Notes: a model not told the origin generated them from the letters alone. Positions 7,980-17,693 are shown, numbered from the stretch's first letter. The stretch: 32,918 nucleotides of DNA from an uncultured Bacteroidales bacterium (GCA_900544815.1 UQWT01000017.1:1-32918), one strand, 5' to 3'. Numbers and translations: made by a program.

Positions 7980-8578
7980 TGTTAATTGAGTTTATAGTAC
8001 CAAATGATGCTTTTGCTCAAAATAACAAATGAATAACATATTATTAAAAAACAGTAATGAACGACTTGTTAATCAGCGGAAGAGCGGTTGCCGAAAACAG
8101 CTTATTGGAAACGGCGTCTGTTGAAGGACCGTTAGGATGCAAAGCATACTAAAAGGGACGACTTAGCCGTTTCAAACTGATTGAAGGCAATAGCAGTTGA
8201 TTGACATGGAGAGAAATACTGTTTCTTAATATATGAAAGTTTATAGTGTATAGAGAGAAGCGTTGGCTTTGGCGTTAGTGTTAATTGAGTTTATAGTACC
8301 AAATGATGCTTTCGCTCAAAATAACAAATGAATAACATATTATTAAAAAACAGTAATGAACGACTTGTCAATCAGCGGAAGAGCGGTTACCGAAAACAGC
8401 TTATAGGAAACTGCGTCTGTTGAAGGACCGTTAGGATGCAAAGCATACTAAAAGGGACGACTTAGCCGTTTCAAACTGATTGAAGGCAATAGCAGTTGAT
8501 TGACATGGAGAGAAATACTGTTTCTTAATATATGAAAGTTTATAGTGTATAGAGAGAAGCGTTGGCTTTGGCGTTGGC
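7980..8578 (+). repeat. 299-bp tandem direct duplication (two copies)
   Basis: Copy 1 is about 7981-8279 and copy 2 about 8280-8578, with an exact offset of 299. I count five substitutions between them, so they are about 98% identical and the duplication is recent. Each unit begins with the signal-peptide-like frame ending DAFAQNNK-stop. Two overlapping 31-codon frames follow: ATG at 8030, and ATG at 8057, which encodes a peptide ending GPLGCKAY. Copy 2 of the second frame has an in-frame TAG, and three of its four differences alter or end the protein, so coding constraint is doubtful. Each unit ends with AGTGTATAGAGAGAAG plus hexamer units. It may be a decayed gene, a small RNA or a non-autonomous repeat; I do not recognise it. 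Confidence 0.8.
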
Positions 8579-8619
8579 GATTTGAAGAGTAGAGAGAGTA
8601 GAGAAAGTAGAGAAAATAG
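8560..8619 (+). repeat. Hexamer tract plus AGTAGAGAA-type minisatellite
   Basis: Hexamer units (8560-8579) are followed by an approximately 9-10-nt repeat of AGTAGAGAG/AGTAGAGAA (8588-8616). The same pairing of hexamer and AGTGTAAAG-like tracts recurs near 18816 and 26311. Confidence 0.65.
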
Positions 8620-8646
8620 GCCGACCAAAAATTTGATCGACCTATT
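8603..8646 (-). terminator. Terminator of the efflux operon
   Basis: The inverted repeat 8615-8624/8637-8646 gives a 10-bp stem with one mismatch and a 12-nt loop. On the minus strand it is followed by TTCTCTACTTTC. It lies about 70 nt after the tolC-family stop codon. The plus-strand side is also T-rich, so it may act both ways. Confidence 0.65.
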
Positions 8647-8713
8647 ATTTTACACTATAGGAATTAAAAATTACATAAACAGATTTTACGCTTGCAAATC
8701 TATGTGTGCACAG

Positions 8714-10105
8714 CTATCTGTTAAGCAGTCCGGCAGCCTTCATATATGAAAGGTTCTTTAGGTAGAGCTGAAAATATGCATCCACCTTTGTTGCGTATGC
8801 ACTTTGCCATAGTGCCTGCGCCTCCAGATAGTCAGACAGCGTCTCAAGCCCGTTGCTGTAACCGCTCTTGCTTAGTTTCATATTTTCCTCTGCTTGAGCA
8901 AGTGAACGATCCGCTATTTCGCGCTCTAACTGCGCCTCGGTCAATTCATTTATTGCTTTTGTAAGCTCCAACAACATAAGTTCATCCTTACTGTCCTTTT
9001 CAGCCTCGGCCAAAGCCAACTGCTCTTTGGCTGCTTTTACTTTATTGTGCTGCGCCCTAAAGTGAAAGATAGGGACCTTTAGGCTTACCATTGCCGCACC
9101 TGTAAAGCCGTCAAAAAGCTTTGAATCATTAATCTTTAGAGCATTCATATAGTTATACATCCCCTTAATACCAAGTTGCGGTAACATCTCGCTTCTTGCA
9201 AGTTTCACCTGCTGGTCTGCTGCCTCAACCTGTTTATTAAGCATACTATATTCCAAACGCTCCGTAATATCTGTAACAGTAACCTCTCCTGTTACATTAG
9301 GGAGTTTGTCAGATACGGTAATCTTGCTTGTAAGAGGTTTGCCAATATAATGACAAAGATTCATCATGGCAAGACGCATGGCATTCTCTGCTTTTCTTAT
9401 TGCAAGTTCACTCTCATTGAGTTTGACTTGTACTTTAAGGAGATCATTATGAGGCTTGAGACCATGTTTGCATGCGCTCTCCACATTCTCCATAAGTTCC
9501 TTAAGAACAGCATTATACTTTATCGCTACCTCTTTCATCTGCTGAGCCTTTACCAATAGTACATACGCTTCCTCTGTCTTAACGATTACCTCTGTTGCAG
9601 TAAGAGATTCGTTCATTCCCGCAACATCCCTTCCAATCTTAGCCAACTTATAGGCAGACCTTACCTTACCTCCCATATATACAGGTTGTTCCAAACTTAC
9701 ACCTGCAATATAGAACATTTCTGTCTTGTATTTTAGGTCTAATCCGGGAAAATATGCATAGCTCCCGTTTGGCACAAGTGTTCCTGTTGCAGGATTAGGG
9801 GTTAAAACAGGCAGGTTACCTCCGGCAATTGCAAGGGTACCGTCTGCATTGCTGTAACCGGCCATGCCTTGAGCATATATATTGGGATAGAAATTGGCCC
9901 TGTAGCTTTTGTATGTATATTCCGCAGCAGCTTTTTGTCGGGAAGCAGATGCCAAATCCTTATTATTCTGCAGAGCTAAACTACGACATTGCTCCAAAGT
10001 AAGAATATTGCCAACACTCTCCTGCCCCACAGAGGCAAACAGCACCGATGGTGCAAAAAGCAGTGAGGCCGCACATAAAGCCATATATGATTTTATACTA
10101 TTCAT
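8714..10105 (-). CDS. TolC-family outer membrane efflux protein
   Basis: Outer-membrane channel of a tripartite RND pump, 463 residues from the preferred ATG at 10105. That start gives a clean signal peptide (MNSIKSYMALCAASLLFAPS..., cleaved near residue 25) and overlaps the end of the pump gene (ATGAATAG), showing translational coupling; the frame also opens 12 codons earlier at 10141. The mature protein shows the two outer-membrane-efflux repeats: LTLEQCRSLALQNNKDL near the start, long amphipathic coiled-coil helices, and a second half with LPQLGIKGMYNY. It is the third gene of adaptor-pump-channel. The 11-mer TTGTCGGGAAG falls inside it (9935-9945, encoding ASRQ). The substrate is unknown. 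Confidence 0.92.
   Translation of the reverse strand: MNSIKSYMALCAASLLFAPSVLFASVGQESVGNILTLEQCRSLALQNNKDLASASRQKAAAEYTYKSYRANFYPNIYAQGMAGYSNADGTLAIAGGNLPVLTPNPATGTLVPNGSYAYFPGLDLKYKTEMFYIAGVSLEQPVYMGGKVRSAYKLAKIGRDVAGMNESLTATEVIVKTEEAYVLLVKAQQMKEVAIKYNAVLKELMENVESACKHGLKPHNDLLKVQVKLNESELAIRKAENAMRLAMMNLCHYIGKPLTSKITVSDKLPNVTGEVTVTDITERLEYSMLNKQVEAADQQVKLARSEMLPQLGIKGMYNYMNALKINDSKLFDGFTGAAMVSLKVPIFHFRAQHNKVKAAKEQLALAEAEKDSKDELMLLELTKAINELTEAQLEREIADRSLAQAEENMKLSKSGYSNGLETLSDYLEAQALWQSAYATKVDAYFQLYLKNLSYMKAAGLLNR
9935..9945 (+). repeat. TTGTCGGGAAG 11-mer inside the TolC gene
   Basis: Exact copy of the dispersed 11-mer. On the coding strand GCTTCCCGACAA reads Ala-Ser-Arg-Gln in the N-terminal part of the mature protein. 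The same 12 bases in the same frame occur in the LpxL-type gene at 26986. Confidence 0.7.
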
Positions 10106-13100
10106 CTTTTCTATCGTTTTTAATGTTAAAGAACAACGCATACAGTATTGGAATAAAGATAAGTGTTATGAGTGTTCCAAAGGTTAGTCCGCCCATGATA
10201 CTTGCAGCCAACGACCCGAACATTGAGTCTGAGAGCAACGGAATCATTCCAAGGATTGTTGTCAATGCGGCCATACTTACTGCACGCAAACGGCTTTGGG
10301 CACTGTCTATAAGTGCGGTTATAGGCTCAACTCCATTATTAAGCTGCAGTGTAATCTCATCCATAAGCACAATACCATTCTTAAGCACCATTCCAATAAG
10401 TCCAAGCGTTCCTACAATAGCTACAAAGTTGAATACCTGCCCTGTAAGCAGCATTACAGCAACTACACCAACAATCACAAACGGTATACAGCAGAATATG
10501 ATTATTGGCTTTCTGTAATCTTTAAAGAGCATTATAAGTATTGCTATCATAAGTATTATGGCAAACGGAAAACTCTTGAACAGATACTTCATAGATTGGT
10601 CGCTTGCGCTCTTCTCACCCTGCCAGCTAAGAGAGTATCCCTCCGGCAGCTCTATTGCCTCTATCTGTTCCGCTACAGCTGCTCTTGCCTTTTCTGTCTC
10701 CACCCCGGAAACCGGCGAGCACTGCACTCTTTGACTTCTCTGACCGTTATAACGCGGAACAACAGGATCTTCCCACTTTATATCTACCCCTTTGGCAACC
10801 TGTTTAAGAGGTGTACTTCCCATAAGCTGCTCAATAATATCATCCTTCTTTAGCGAGCCGGACTTGAACTTTACCATTGTCTCTTGAGAGAGCAACCCGT
10901 TAACCCTTGGGAGGGTAGAGAAAACCTGCGTGTTTCCCATATTGTCTATGGGCTCACCCTTCTCGTTAAGACACTTTACATAGATCTTCTTGTTGTGTAT
11001 GCCGTCGTAGAAAGAACCTATTGGAATACCTCCGTTTGCAGAGAGCAACGATATGCTCACATCATTTCTGCTAAGGCCCAAAGCTCTGGCTGCAGGCTGG
11101 TCATACTCAACAGACAGATACGGCACTTTTGGCTCCCAGTCTGTTGTTATGAGGTAAACATACGGAGACTCCTCCATAATTTTTGTTGCTTGAGCCGCAA
11201 GGTTGTGAAGCACCTCCGGATCCGGGCCTGTAAACTGAGCCTCAATAGGATACTTCTTAAACATAAGATTATATCTCTTAAGTTTTACGTATGCTTGAGG
11301 GTAGTTCTCCGACAAATAATCCTGTATTTCATCCAAATTTGCAACAAGTGCCTTTGGGCTTGTAAAGTCTATAATAAGCTCTCCGTAAGACAAAGACGGA
11401 TATGCAATGCTTCGCACTAAATTATATCTGCCAGGAGTCCCTCCGGTAGATGTTGTAACGTGTGTTATCTCCTTTCTGGTCTTGAGATAAGCCTCAATCT
11501 CTGCAAGGTCTTTCTCTACCTGAGTATAATTGGCTCCCTCAGGAAGTTTGTATTCCATGTAGAGCTGATCGTACTCCATATCCGGGAAGAAGCCGTGTTT
11601 CATGAACTTATAACCCCACACAGATAGTGCAAGCAGGATAACCATAAACACAACAGATGAGATTCTGTGTGCCAACCCGAATCTGAGACACCCTCTGAGG
11701 GCTGCATAGATCTTTCCGTTATACTCCCTCTTGCCATTGCCCGGCTTTACATCGTCGGCCTTTATCTTTAACATTCTGTTCGCCATAAGCGGCACATGTA
11801 CAAGTGCAAGTACCCAACTGAGTAACAAGGAGACCGCTAAAACTATAAACAGGTCTCTTGTATAAACGCCTGCAGTATCGGGCGACATAAAGATTGGAAG
11901 GAATGCTATGATTGCAATAAGCGTAGCTCCCAAAAGCGGCATTGCAGTCTGCTTGCCTATATCTGTAAGAGCCTGCATGCGTGGCTTGCCGGATTTAAGA
12001 TCTACAAGTATGCCGTCTATTATAACTATGGCATTATCAACCAACATACCCATTGCCAACACAAAAGCTGCCAAAGAGACACGTTGCATTGTTCCTCCTG
12101 CGCTCTGCAGAAAGAGGAATGAGCCGAATACAGTTACAACCAAACTTATACCTATGATAAGTCCGCTTTGGAATCCCATTGTTATCATAAGAACCACAAC
12201 TACTATGATAACAGATTCTATAAGGTTTATGATAAATGTTCCAAGTGAATCGCTAACTCTCTGCGGTTGATAGAAGACCTTGTTATACTCTACTCCTGCC
12301 GGCAATCTGGTCTCTTCCAACTGTTTAAGAGTTTTATCAACCTCTCTTCCAACCTTTACTATATCTGAGCTTGACGATGCAGCAATAAGGATTCCCAATG
12401 CACGTTCACCATCGTAAAGCAACTGGTTTCTTACAGGGCTTTCGTAGCTTGTTTCAACCACCGCTATATCTCTTACCCTAAGCTGGTCGTCATCATGCCC
12501 CTGTATGAGCATATTCCCAATATCATCTACAGTCTGAAATTTGTCGCTTATGGCAACTCGTATTCTATTTGTGCCGTTATCAAAATAACCGCTGTACGTC
12601 GTTTTGTTCTGTCCGTTAAGGGTAGCAAGAACCTCCGCAGGTTTTACTCCCAAATTCGCCATCCTGTCCTGTAGAAGGGAGATGTTAATGCATTCAGGCC
12701 TTTTCCCATATATTTCAACCCTGTCTACACCATCTATCTCTGTTGCCTCTCTCTTTATAAGCTCTGCATAATCAGACATCTCCTTATCTGTAAGACCGTC
12801 ACCTGTAAGCACATAGAACATTCCGTAAACATCTCCAAAGTCATCTTTTACTATTGGAGTATATGCACCCTCGGGAAGTGAGCCGGTTGCATCGGAGACC
12901 TTACGTCTTAGTTTGTCCCAACACTGTTCTACATCATCATCTTTTGTTGTTGTGGTAAGTTCCACCTGAATAATAGACAAATCGTTATATGAGTAGCTCT
13001 CAATATTGTTGATATTGCCCATATTCCTTATACTCTTCTCCAACACATCCGTCACCTCAAGCTCCACCTGATGGGCAGACGCTCCGGGATATGTTGTAAC

Positions 13101-13241
13101 TACCATTGCATTTTTAACCTTGATCTCCGGGTCCTCCAACTTACTCATCTTATAGCAAGAGAAAACACCGCCAACAACAAGGACAGCAATAAGAAAGTAG
13201 ATTAGATTCTTATTCTTAAATGACCATCCTGAAATATCCAT
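10098..13241 (-). CDS. RND efflux pump permease (AcrB/HAE1 family)
   Basis: Proton-driven inner-membrane exporter of a tripartite efflux system, 1047 residues, full length for AcrB-like pumps. It shows one N-terminal membrane helix (about 12-30), a large periplasmic porter domain, a central helix bundle (about 335-490), a second periplasmic half and a C-terminal bundle ending LIFIPILYALFF. The proton-relay helix reads AMGMLVDNAIVIID (396-409); the usual Asp-Asp pair of the family is Asp402-Asn403 here. Its start overlaps the stop of the adaptor gene (TAATG at 13239-13243) and its end overlaps the TolC-family start, so the three genes are translated together. The substrate cannot be read from sequence; multidrug or other amphiphile export is likely. 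Confidence 0.95.
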   Translation of the reverse strand: MDISGWSFKNKNLIYFLIAVLVVGGVFSCYKMSKLEDPEIKVKNAMVVTTYPGASAHQVELEVTDVLEKSIRNMGNINNIESYSYNDLSIIQVELTTTTKDDDVEQCWDKLRRKVSDATGSLPEGAYTPIVKDDFGDVYGMFYVLTGDGLTDKEMSDYAELIKREATEIDGVDRVEIYGKRPECINISLLQDRMANLGVKPAEVLATLNGQNKTTYSGYFDNGTNRIRVAISDKFQTVDDIGNMLIQGHDDDQLRVRDIAVVETSYESPVRNQLLYDGERALGILIAASSSSDIVKVGREVDKTLKQLEETRLPAGVEYNKVFYQPQRVSDSLGTFIINLIESVIIVVVVLMITMGFQSGLIIGISLVVTVFGSFLFLQSAGGTMQRVSLAAFVLAMGMLVDNAIVIIDGILVDLKSGKPRMQALTDIGKQTAMPLLGATLIAIIAFLPIFMSPDTAGVYTRDLFIVLAVSLLLSWVLALVHVPLMANRMLKIKADDVKPGNGKREYNGKIYAALRGCLRFGLAHRISSVVFMVILLALSVWGYKFMKHGFFPDMEYDQLYMEYKLPEGANYTQVEKDLAEIEAYLKTRKEITHVTTSTGGTPGRYNLVRSIAYPSLSYGELIIDFTSPKALVANLDEIQDYLSENYPQAYVKLKRYNLMFKKYPIEAQFTGPDPEVLHNLAAQATKIMEESPYVYLITTDWEPKVPYLSVEYDQPAARALGLSRNDVSISLLSANGGIPIGSFYDGIHNKKIYVKCLNEKGEPIDNMGNTQVFSTLPRVNGLLSQETMVKFKSGSLKKDDIIEQLMGSTPLKQVAKGVDIKWEDPVVPRYNGQRSQRVQCSPVSGVETEKARAAVAEQIEAIELPEGYSLSWQGEKSASDQSMKYLFKSFPFAIILMIAILIMLFKDYRKPIIIFCCIPFVIVGVVAVMLLTGQVFNFVAIVGTLGLIGMVLKNGIVLMDEITLQLNNGVEPITALIDSAQSRLRAVSMAALTTILGMIPLLSDSMFGSLAASIMGGLTFGTLITLIFIPILYALFFNIKNDRKDE

Positions 13242-14314
13242 TATAATAACCCTCCAACATTGGTTTTAGATGTTGTTGTAATAAGTCTTACAGATTCTCC
13301 ATCCTTAATATGATGTACGCCGGAAGAGACAACAAGATCCCCTCTTTTAAGCGAAGCAGATGTGACTTCGCTATTGCCGTCGCTTTTAAGGAATGTAACA
13401 TTCACATCCACAGCTTTTACTGTTGAACTGCCGGCATCATACACAAATACACGCGAAATACCGTCTGTATTAACAACAGCTGTACTTGGAACTACGTATG
13501 TTTCAACTTCGTTGTTTTGGGCAGCAGCTATTGTGACCATTGTGTTCATTCCTACAGACGGAACAGGATTGCCATCTGCCACTAATCTGAATGTCATTGT
13601 ATACAGCTGGTTAGCATTTGCTTTTGGCGATATGCTCTTTGGCTCAAGCCTATAGATTTTACCCGGATAGACGTCAAATGTACAGGTATATGCCCTGAAC
13701 ATGTCTCTCTTTACATAATCCTGAGCAGGAAGGCTTATCTCAACCTCAGGGGTAGCTGCACCTACAAGACTCAACACAGGCATTCCTGCCCCTACAATCT
13801 CATGCTCCTCAAAATAATGTTTCTCTATAACGCCATCGTACGGAGCGTATAGTTTTGTATAAGCTAGCTGGTCTTTATGGTGCTGATATTTGGCAGTTAT
13901 CTGCTTTAACCCATATACAGCCTTATCGTAATTGTTTGGGGTTGTGCCACCATCTTTATATAATGCAATAATTCTCTCCGCCTCTGCCTTTATCTGTCTG
14001 TACTCTGCCTCTGTAGCATCAAACTGCACCTGATAATCAATAGGATCCAATTCTGCTATTAACTGTCCTTTTCTTACCTTTTGTCCATCTTTAACAAAGA
14101 TTCTCTGCAAAGTACCGCTCACTTTAAAAGACAAACTTGCATCCATAGAGGATTTCACCCTTCCGGGATATTGCATCTCCAAGGTCTCATCCGAGAATAT
14201 AACCTCCTCTGTCTTTACGGTTTTGGGCTTTGTTGTCTGGTTATTGTCATTCTTGCATGCAGACAACAGCAGGAACAATGTTCCAACAATTAAAAAAATT
14301 CTATATTGTCTCAT
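13241..14314 (-). CDS. RND efflux periplasmic adaptor lipoprotein
   Basis: Membrane-fusion protein that links the pump to the outer-membrane channel, 357 residues. The N-terminus is a lipoprotein signal with lipobox LSAC (Cys20), so it is anchored by lipid. The barrel-sandwich hybrid is recognisable from LSFKVSGTLQRIFVKDGQ (about 63-80) with its second half LYAPYDGVIEKHYFEEHEIV, around an alpha-hairpin (about 95-140). Beta-barrel and membrane-proximal domains follow. It is the first gene of the operon and has a -7 promoter element about 45 nt upstream. No local regulator is adjacent. Confidence 0.93.
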   Translation of the reverse strand: MRQYRIFLIVGTLFLLLSACKNDNNQTTKPKTVKTEEVIFSDETLEMQYPGRVKSSMDASLSFKVSGTLQRIFVKDGQKVRKGQLIAELDPIDYQVQFDATEAEYRQIKAEAERIIALYKDGGTTPNNYDKAVYGLKQITAKYQHHKDQLAYTKLYAPYDGVIEKHYFEEHEIVGAGMPVLSLVGAATPEVEISLPAQDYVKRDMFRAYTCTFDVYPGKIYRLEPKSISPKANANQLYTMTFRLVADGNPVPSVGMNTMVTIAAAQNNEVETYVVPSTAVVNTDGISRVFVYDAGSSTVKAVDVNVTFLKSDGNSEVTSASLKRGDLVVSSGVHHIKDGESVRLITTTSKTNVGGLL

Positions 14315-14359
14315 AACCTATAATAATTATTGTCATATCTAAACGCCTTTTAAACGGCA

Positions 14360-14367
14360 CAAAAGTA
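14360..14367 (-). promoter_or_regulatory. Promoter -7 element of the efflux operon
   Basis: TACTTTTG on the minus strand matches TAnnTTTG, 45 nt upstream of the adaptor ATG. A TTTG at 14397-14394 lies 26 nt upstream, longer than the usual 19-21, so the -33 element is uncertain. Confidence 0.55.
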
Positions 14368-14399
14368 CGTATATAATAAAACAGCAGATGTTCCAAAAT

Positions 14400-14671
14400 G
14401 CGCCTTATTTAAACCTCGCGAACACCTTTTATATATTAAACTTCGCAAGTTACAAAATTAATTATTAAAAACTATTTTTTGACAAAAGCCCCCATTTACC
14501 TGCAAAAAACACTCCATATTAGTTTTGGTTCACAAAGAGTATGAAACCGAATATGAAAATCTTTGAAATTAATTCGTCCAAGTTTTGATATCAAAGATTT
14601 TCATCGTGAGAGAGAACTATAGTAAACGGCTTAAATCCGCATATACAGACAGCCGAATAATTATATTTACA
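14400..14671. other. Intergenic region with a 14-bp inverted repeat
   Basis: No ORF is supportable here. It contains a perfect 14-bp inverted repeat, ATGAAAATCTTTGA at 14553-14566 and its complement at 14591-14604, with a 24-nt spacer. No T-tract follows on either strand, so it does not look like a terminator. It could be an operator, a processing site or an end of a lost element. Confidence 0.6.
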
Positions 14672-14731
14672 GACAAAAATTGTCGGGAAAAGAGATAAGC
14701 AAAATATATACTTATCCTCTCTTCCCGACAA
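14672..14731 (-). terminator. Terminator of the M16 peptidase built from TTGTCGGGAAG arms
   Basis: A roughly 20-bp stem (14731-14711 with 14699-14680; one mismatch and one bulge, 11-nt loop) is followed on the minus strand by TTTTTGTCT. It lies 45 nt past the stop codon. Both outer arms are the dispersed motif, exact at 14721-14731 and 10 of 11 at 14680-14690. Confidence 0.9.
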
Positions 14732-14775
14732 AATATCGTTGTTCCAATCCTCTTGAGAACTACACTTTGGCCGGT

Positions 14776-17592
14776 TTACTTTTCTGCAGGATTCATTATT
14801 ACATCTGTCTCATTGCCCGCACTTAGAATCTTCTCAACCAAAGCTTTTATAGTCTGGGCATTTACACTGTTTACAACATCTGTATATGTTGTAAAGTTAT
14901 CAACGCCCTCTACATAATAGCTATTCAGTACAGACTCCCAGTAACCGTTCTGAATCTGATTTTCAGGGAAGTTCTTTAGCAGGTTCTCTTTTGTTTTTGC
15001 AAGGTACCCCTCATTAGGTCCCTCTACTGCAATATTCTTAAGCCCATCCTTAGCCAACTTGATTAGTTTTAGAGATTTGGCATAGTCGGTATCAAATATC
15101 ATAGCTAAAATTGCACAGTCCTTTATATCTTTGCTTCCCATAGCCATTGCCTGTACGCTAACTCCGTATGTACCACCTTCGTCCTCTCTTATAGTCTTGG
15201 TATATAGCTGATCTAAAATACCTTGAAGCACATTTAAAGCTACCCTGTTCTCAAGATTGTTCTTTATGTCGTATGCTGAATAAAGAATGGCCACAGATGT
15301 CTTAGGGGTCTCCATTGCAACATCAAAGGTATTGTCTACAAATCCTTTTGCAGGAACCATATTGTAATCTATTGCATCTCTTCCGGATTTTGCCTTAACG
15401 GGGATAGAACCTATATATTTCTCCATTAGAGGTTTGAAAGTATTCATATCTACATTTCCTGTTACTATTACAGTTGTTCCGGCTGCATCTCCGTAAAGGA
15501 TGTTCAATGCTTTCTTTATATTCTCTGCATTTACCTTTTCCAACAAATCGCTGTTGATTTTAACATTTCTTGGAGAGTTGGCTATTGCCTGTTGTATAGC
15601 CACTGAGAAGATAAAGTTAGGCTGTTTCTCAAGGTTAGGAACCAATGCTCTTAACTGGCTGAGACCAACCTCCAACTCCTGCTGCTCTACTCTTGGTTCT
15701 GTGTAAGAAAGGTAGAGCAACTGCATTGCTGTTTCAAGGTCGTTAGGAGAGCTGTACGCATTTACTCCATGCCTGTCTGTTCCAATGTAATAGCTTGCAG
15801 AGGCTATCTTGCCTGTAAGCATTTTATTAAGTTGTGTTTGAGGAAATTTGGATATACCGGAATTAGACTCGTAAACACTAAATACATTTCTCTCCATTGA
15901 TGGAAGAAGTTCCTCCGGAAGGAATGATGTACCACCCTTTGCAACTGTCTTGATTCTAATTTCATCTTTCTTAAAGTCTGTTGGCTTAACTATCACCTTA
16001 ATTCCATTGGACAATGTGAATACAGTTGAACCAAACTCTCCTTTCTCCTCTTTTTTGATCTTTGAGCCCTTTAGTACAGAAGCATCCATCAGAGGTTCGT
16101 TTGAAACGGCACTCTCCAAAGGTTTTATATCTGCATTCTTGGCTGTCTCCAAAGCATCTGTAAGCTCTTTCTCCGTAGGAACAGCTACCCCCTCTTTTGC
16201 AGGAGCGCTATATGATATTACATTGTTATCTGAGGTAATTACCTGCCCAAATGTTTGGTTTACAGCAGCTACAGGCAACATATCCAAATACTGCTTTGTA
16301 ATGTTATACTCGTACTCGGGGGTCATATATGGCTCGTTATCCACAAAGTTACTCATATATGTTCTGCAGAACTGCTCATTTTGTCTGCTGTCTGCATTGT
16401 TTTTCCTGTTTTCCAAAGCCTTTAAGATATTTGTCTTGGCTCTGTCGTATTCATCCTGAGTAAAACCAAATTTCTTTGCACGCTCCAACTCCACCAATGC
16501 TGCCTCAAATCCTTTCAATCCCTCTCCATCCTTGGTTGTAACACCCAGAACAAAGGCTTCAAGAGTCTCGCAGAGTTTTCCAAATCCGGCACTTGCACTT
16601 ATAAAAGGGGCATTAGCAGATTTAGACATATCGTCTAATCTCTCGCCTAACATATTGGTAATAAGATCTTTCATTAAAGATGTTAACAATCCTATATTCG
16701 TTGCATTGTAAGCCTCGGGCATAGGCTCGCTCTTTATAAAGAGTGTTACATCTGTTGTATTAAGCTCCTTGTCTGTAAAGATGGAAACAAGCGGCTCTTT
16801 GTTGTCGGGAATCTTTATCACATCTTTTGCCTTAGGATTCTCTGCTTTAGGTATTTGGTTAAAGTACTCCTTAATCTTGCCCTCTACATAGTCTACATCT
16901 ACATCTCCAACCACTATGACTGCCTGCAGATCCGGTCTGTACCATGTCTGGTAGAAATTTACTAACTCCTCGGGCTTAAAGGTTTCTAAGTTCTCTTTTG
17001 TTCCTATGATATTGCATGTTGCATATTTGGAGTCTTTATATAACACAGAAAAAAGAGCCTCTCTGCCTCTCTGATTGGCATCTCTTCTTGTCCTCCACTC
17101 CTCAATTATAACACCTCTTTCCGCATCTATCTCTGCAGGATCATTGGTTACAAAATGAGAGTAATCGTGAAGTATAAGAATTGAACTGTCTACAACGGTC
17201 TTTCTATTAAGAGGAACATTCATAAGCATATACGCTGTCTGTTCAACACCGGTGGCTGCATTGACATTATAACCGAACTTTGCCCCTATACTCTCCATGT
17301 ATGAGATGATGCCTTTGCCGGGAAAATTCTTTGTTCCGTTAAGACACATGTGCTCAAGAAAGTGGGCAAGACCATCTTGTGCCGGTGTTTCCTGAATTGC
17401 TCCAACATTTGTAACAAGGTAAAAACTTGCTCTTTCTGCAGGTTTCTCATTGTGCCTTATATAGTATGTAAGGCCGTTGTCTAATTTTCCAACCTTAACA
17501 TCCTTATCTTGCTCAAGCTGTTCAACTTGCTGAGCTACAGCCGCAACCATAGATACCATTATAAGTGCGGCCGCAAGAAATAAACGTTTCAT
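14776..17592 (-). CDS. M16 family zinc metallopeptidase (pitrilysin-like)
   Basis: Exported zinc peptidase of the insulinase/pitrilysin family, 938 residues, the long two-module form. A Sec signal peptide covers about residues 1-20 (VAAVAQQ cleavage region). The inverted zinc motif HFLEH lies at 77-81, and the third ligand Glu158 in DAERGVIIEEW follows at exactly the family spacing of 76 residues. Two further M16 domains follow; the second module keeps the fold (MNTFKPLMEKYIGSIP) but has no HxxEH, as usual. Periplasmic peptide degradation is the likely role. It is transcribed alone or with the Xre/DUF2975 pair upstream, has a strong terminator, and has no clear TAnnTTTG promoter in its 135-nt upstream gap. 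Confidence 0.94.
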   Translation of the reverse strand: MKRLFLAAALIMVSMVAAVAQQVEQLEQDKDVKVGKLDNGLTYYIRHNEKPAERASFYLVTNVGAIQETPAQDGLAHFLEHMCLNGTKNFPGKGIISYMESIGAKFGYNVNAATGVEQTAYMLMNVPLNRKTVVDSSILILHDYSHFVTNDPAEIDAERGVIIEEWRTRRDANQRGREALFSVLYKDSKYATCNIIGTKENLETFKPEELVNFYQTWYRPDLQAVIVVGDVDVDYVEGKIKEYFNQIPKAENPKAKDVIKIPDNKEPLVSIFTDKELNTTDVTLFIKSEPMPEAYNATNIGLLTSLMKDLITNMLGERLDDMSKSANAPFISASAGFGKLCETLEAFVLGVTTKDGEGLKGFEAALVELERAKKFGFTQDEYDRAKTNILKALENRKNNADSRQNEQFCRTYMSNFVDNEPYMTPEYEYNITKQYLDMLPVAAVNQTFGQVITSDNNVISYSAPAKEGVAVPTEKELTDALETAKNADIKPLESAVSNEPLMDASVLKGSKIKKEEKGEFGSTVFTLSNGIKVIVKPTDFKKDEIRIKTVAKGGTSFLPEELLPSMERNVFSVYESNSGISKFPQTQLNKMLTGKIASASYYIGTDRHGVNAYSSPNDLETAMQLLYLSYTEPRVEQQELEVGLSQLRALVPNLEKQPNFIFSVAIQQAIANSPRNVKINSDLLEKVNAENIKKALNILYGDAAGTTVIVTGNVDMNTFKPLMEKYIGSIPVKAKSGRDAIDYNMVPAKGFVDNTFDVAMETPKTSVAILYSAYDIKNNLENRVALNVLQGILDQLYTKTIREDEGGTYGVSVQAMAMGSKDIKDCAILAMIFDTDYAKSLKLIKLAKDGLKNIAVEGPNEGYLAKTKENLLKNFPENQIQNGYWESVLNSYYVEGVDNFTTYTDVVNSVNAQTIKALVEKILSAGNETDVIMNPAEK

Positions 17593-17636
17593 AAAGTTTA
17601 ATTTAATATATATAATTACTTTCTTTTTTCAGTCTA

Positions 17637-17693
17637 TCTTCCCGACATGGAAATCACATCACCTACGCTTAATAAGAAAAATTGTCGGGAAGA
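17637..17693. repeat. Inverted pair of TTGTCGGGAAG motifs
   Basis: TCTTCCCGACA (17637-17647) and its complement TGTCGGGAAGA (17683-17693) form an 11-bp inverted repeat with a 35-nt spacer, between the Xre and M16 genes. Neither side is followed by a T-run, so it is a weak terminator candidate at best. The second arm is an exact copy of the dispersed 11-mer. Confidence 0.75.

Noticed and set aside
7952..8620. CRISPR array
   Set aside because: The repeats are one long tandem pair and period-6 tracts; there are no 25-40-bp repeats with unique spacers and no cas genes.
8431..8628. 65-codon minus-strand frame across the second 299-bp copy
   Set aside because: Serine/leucine-rich translation of the minisatellite and repeat; not kept in the first copy.
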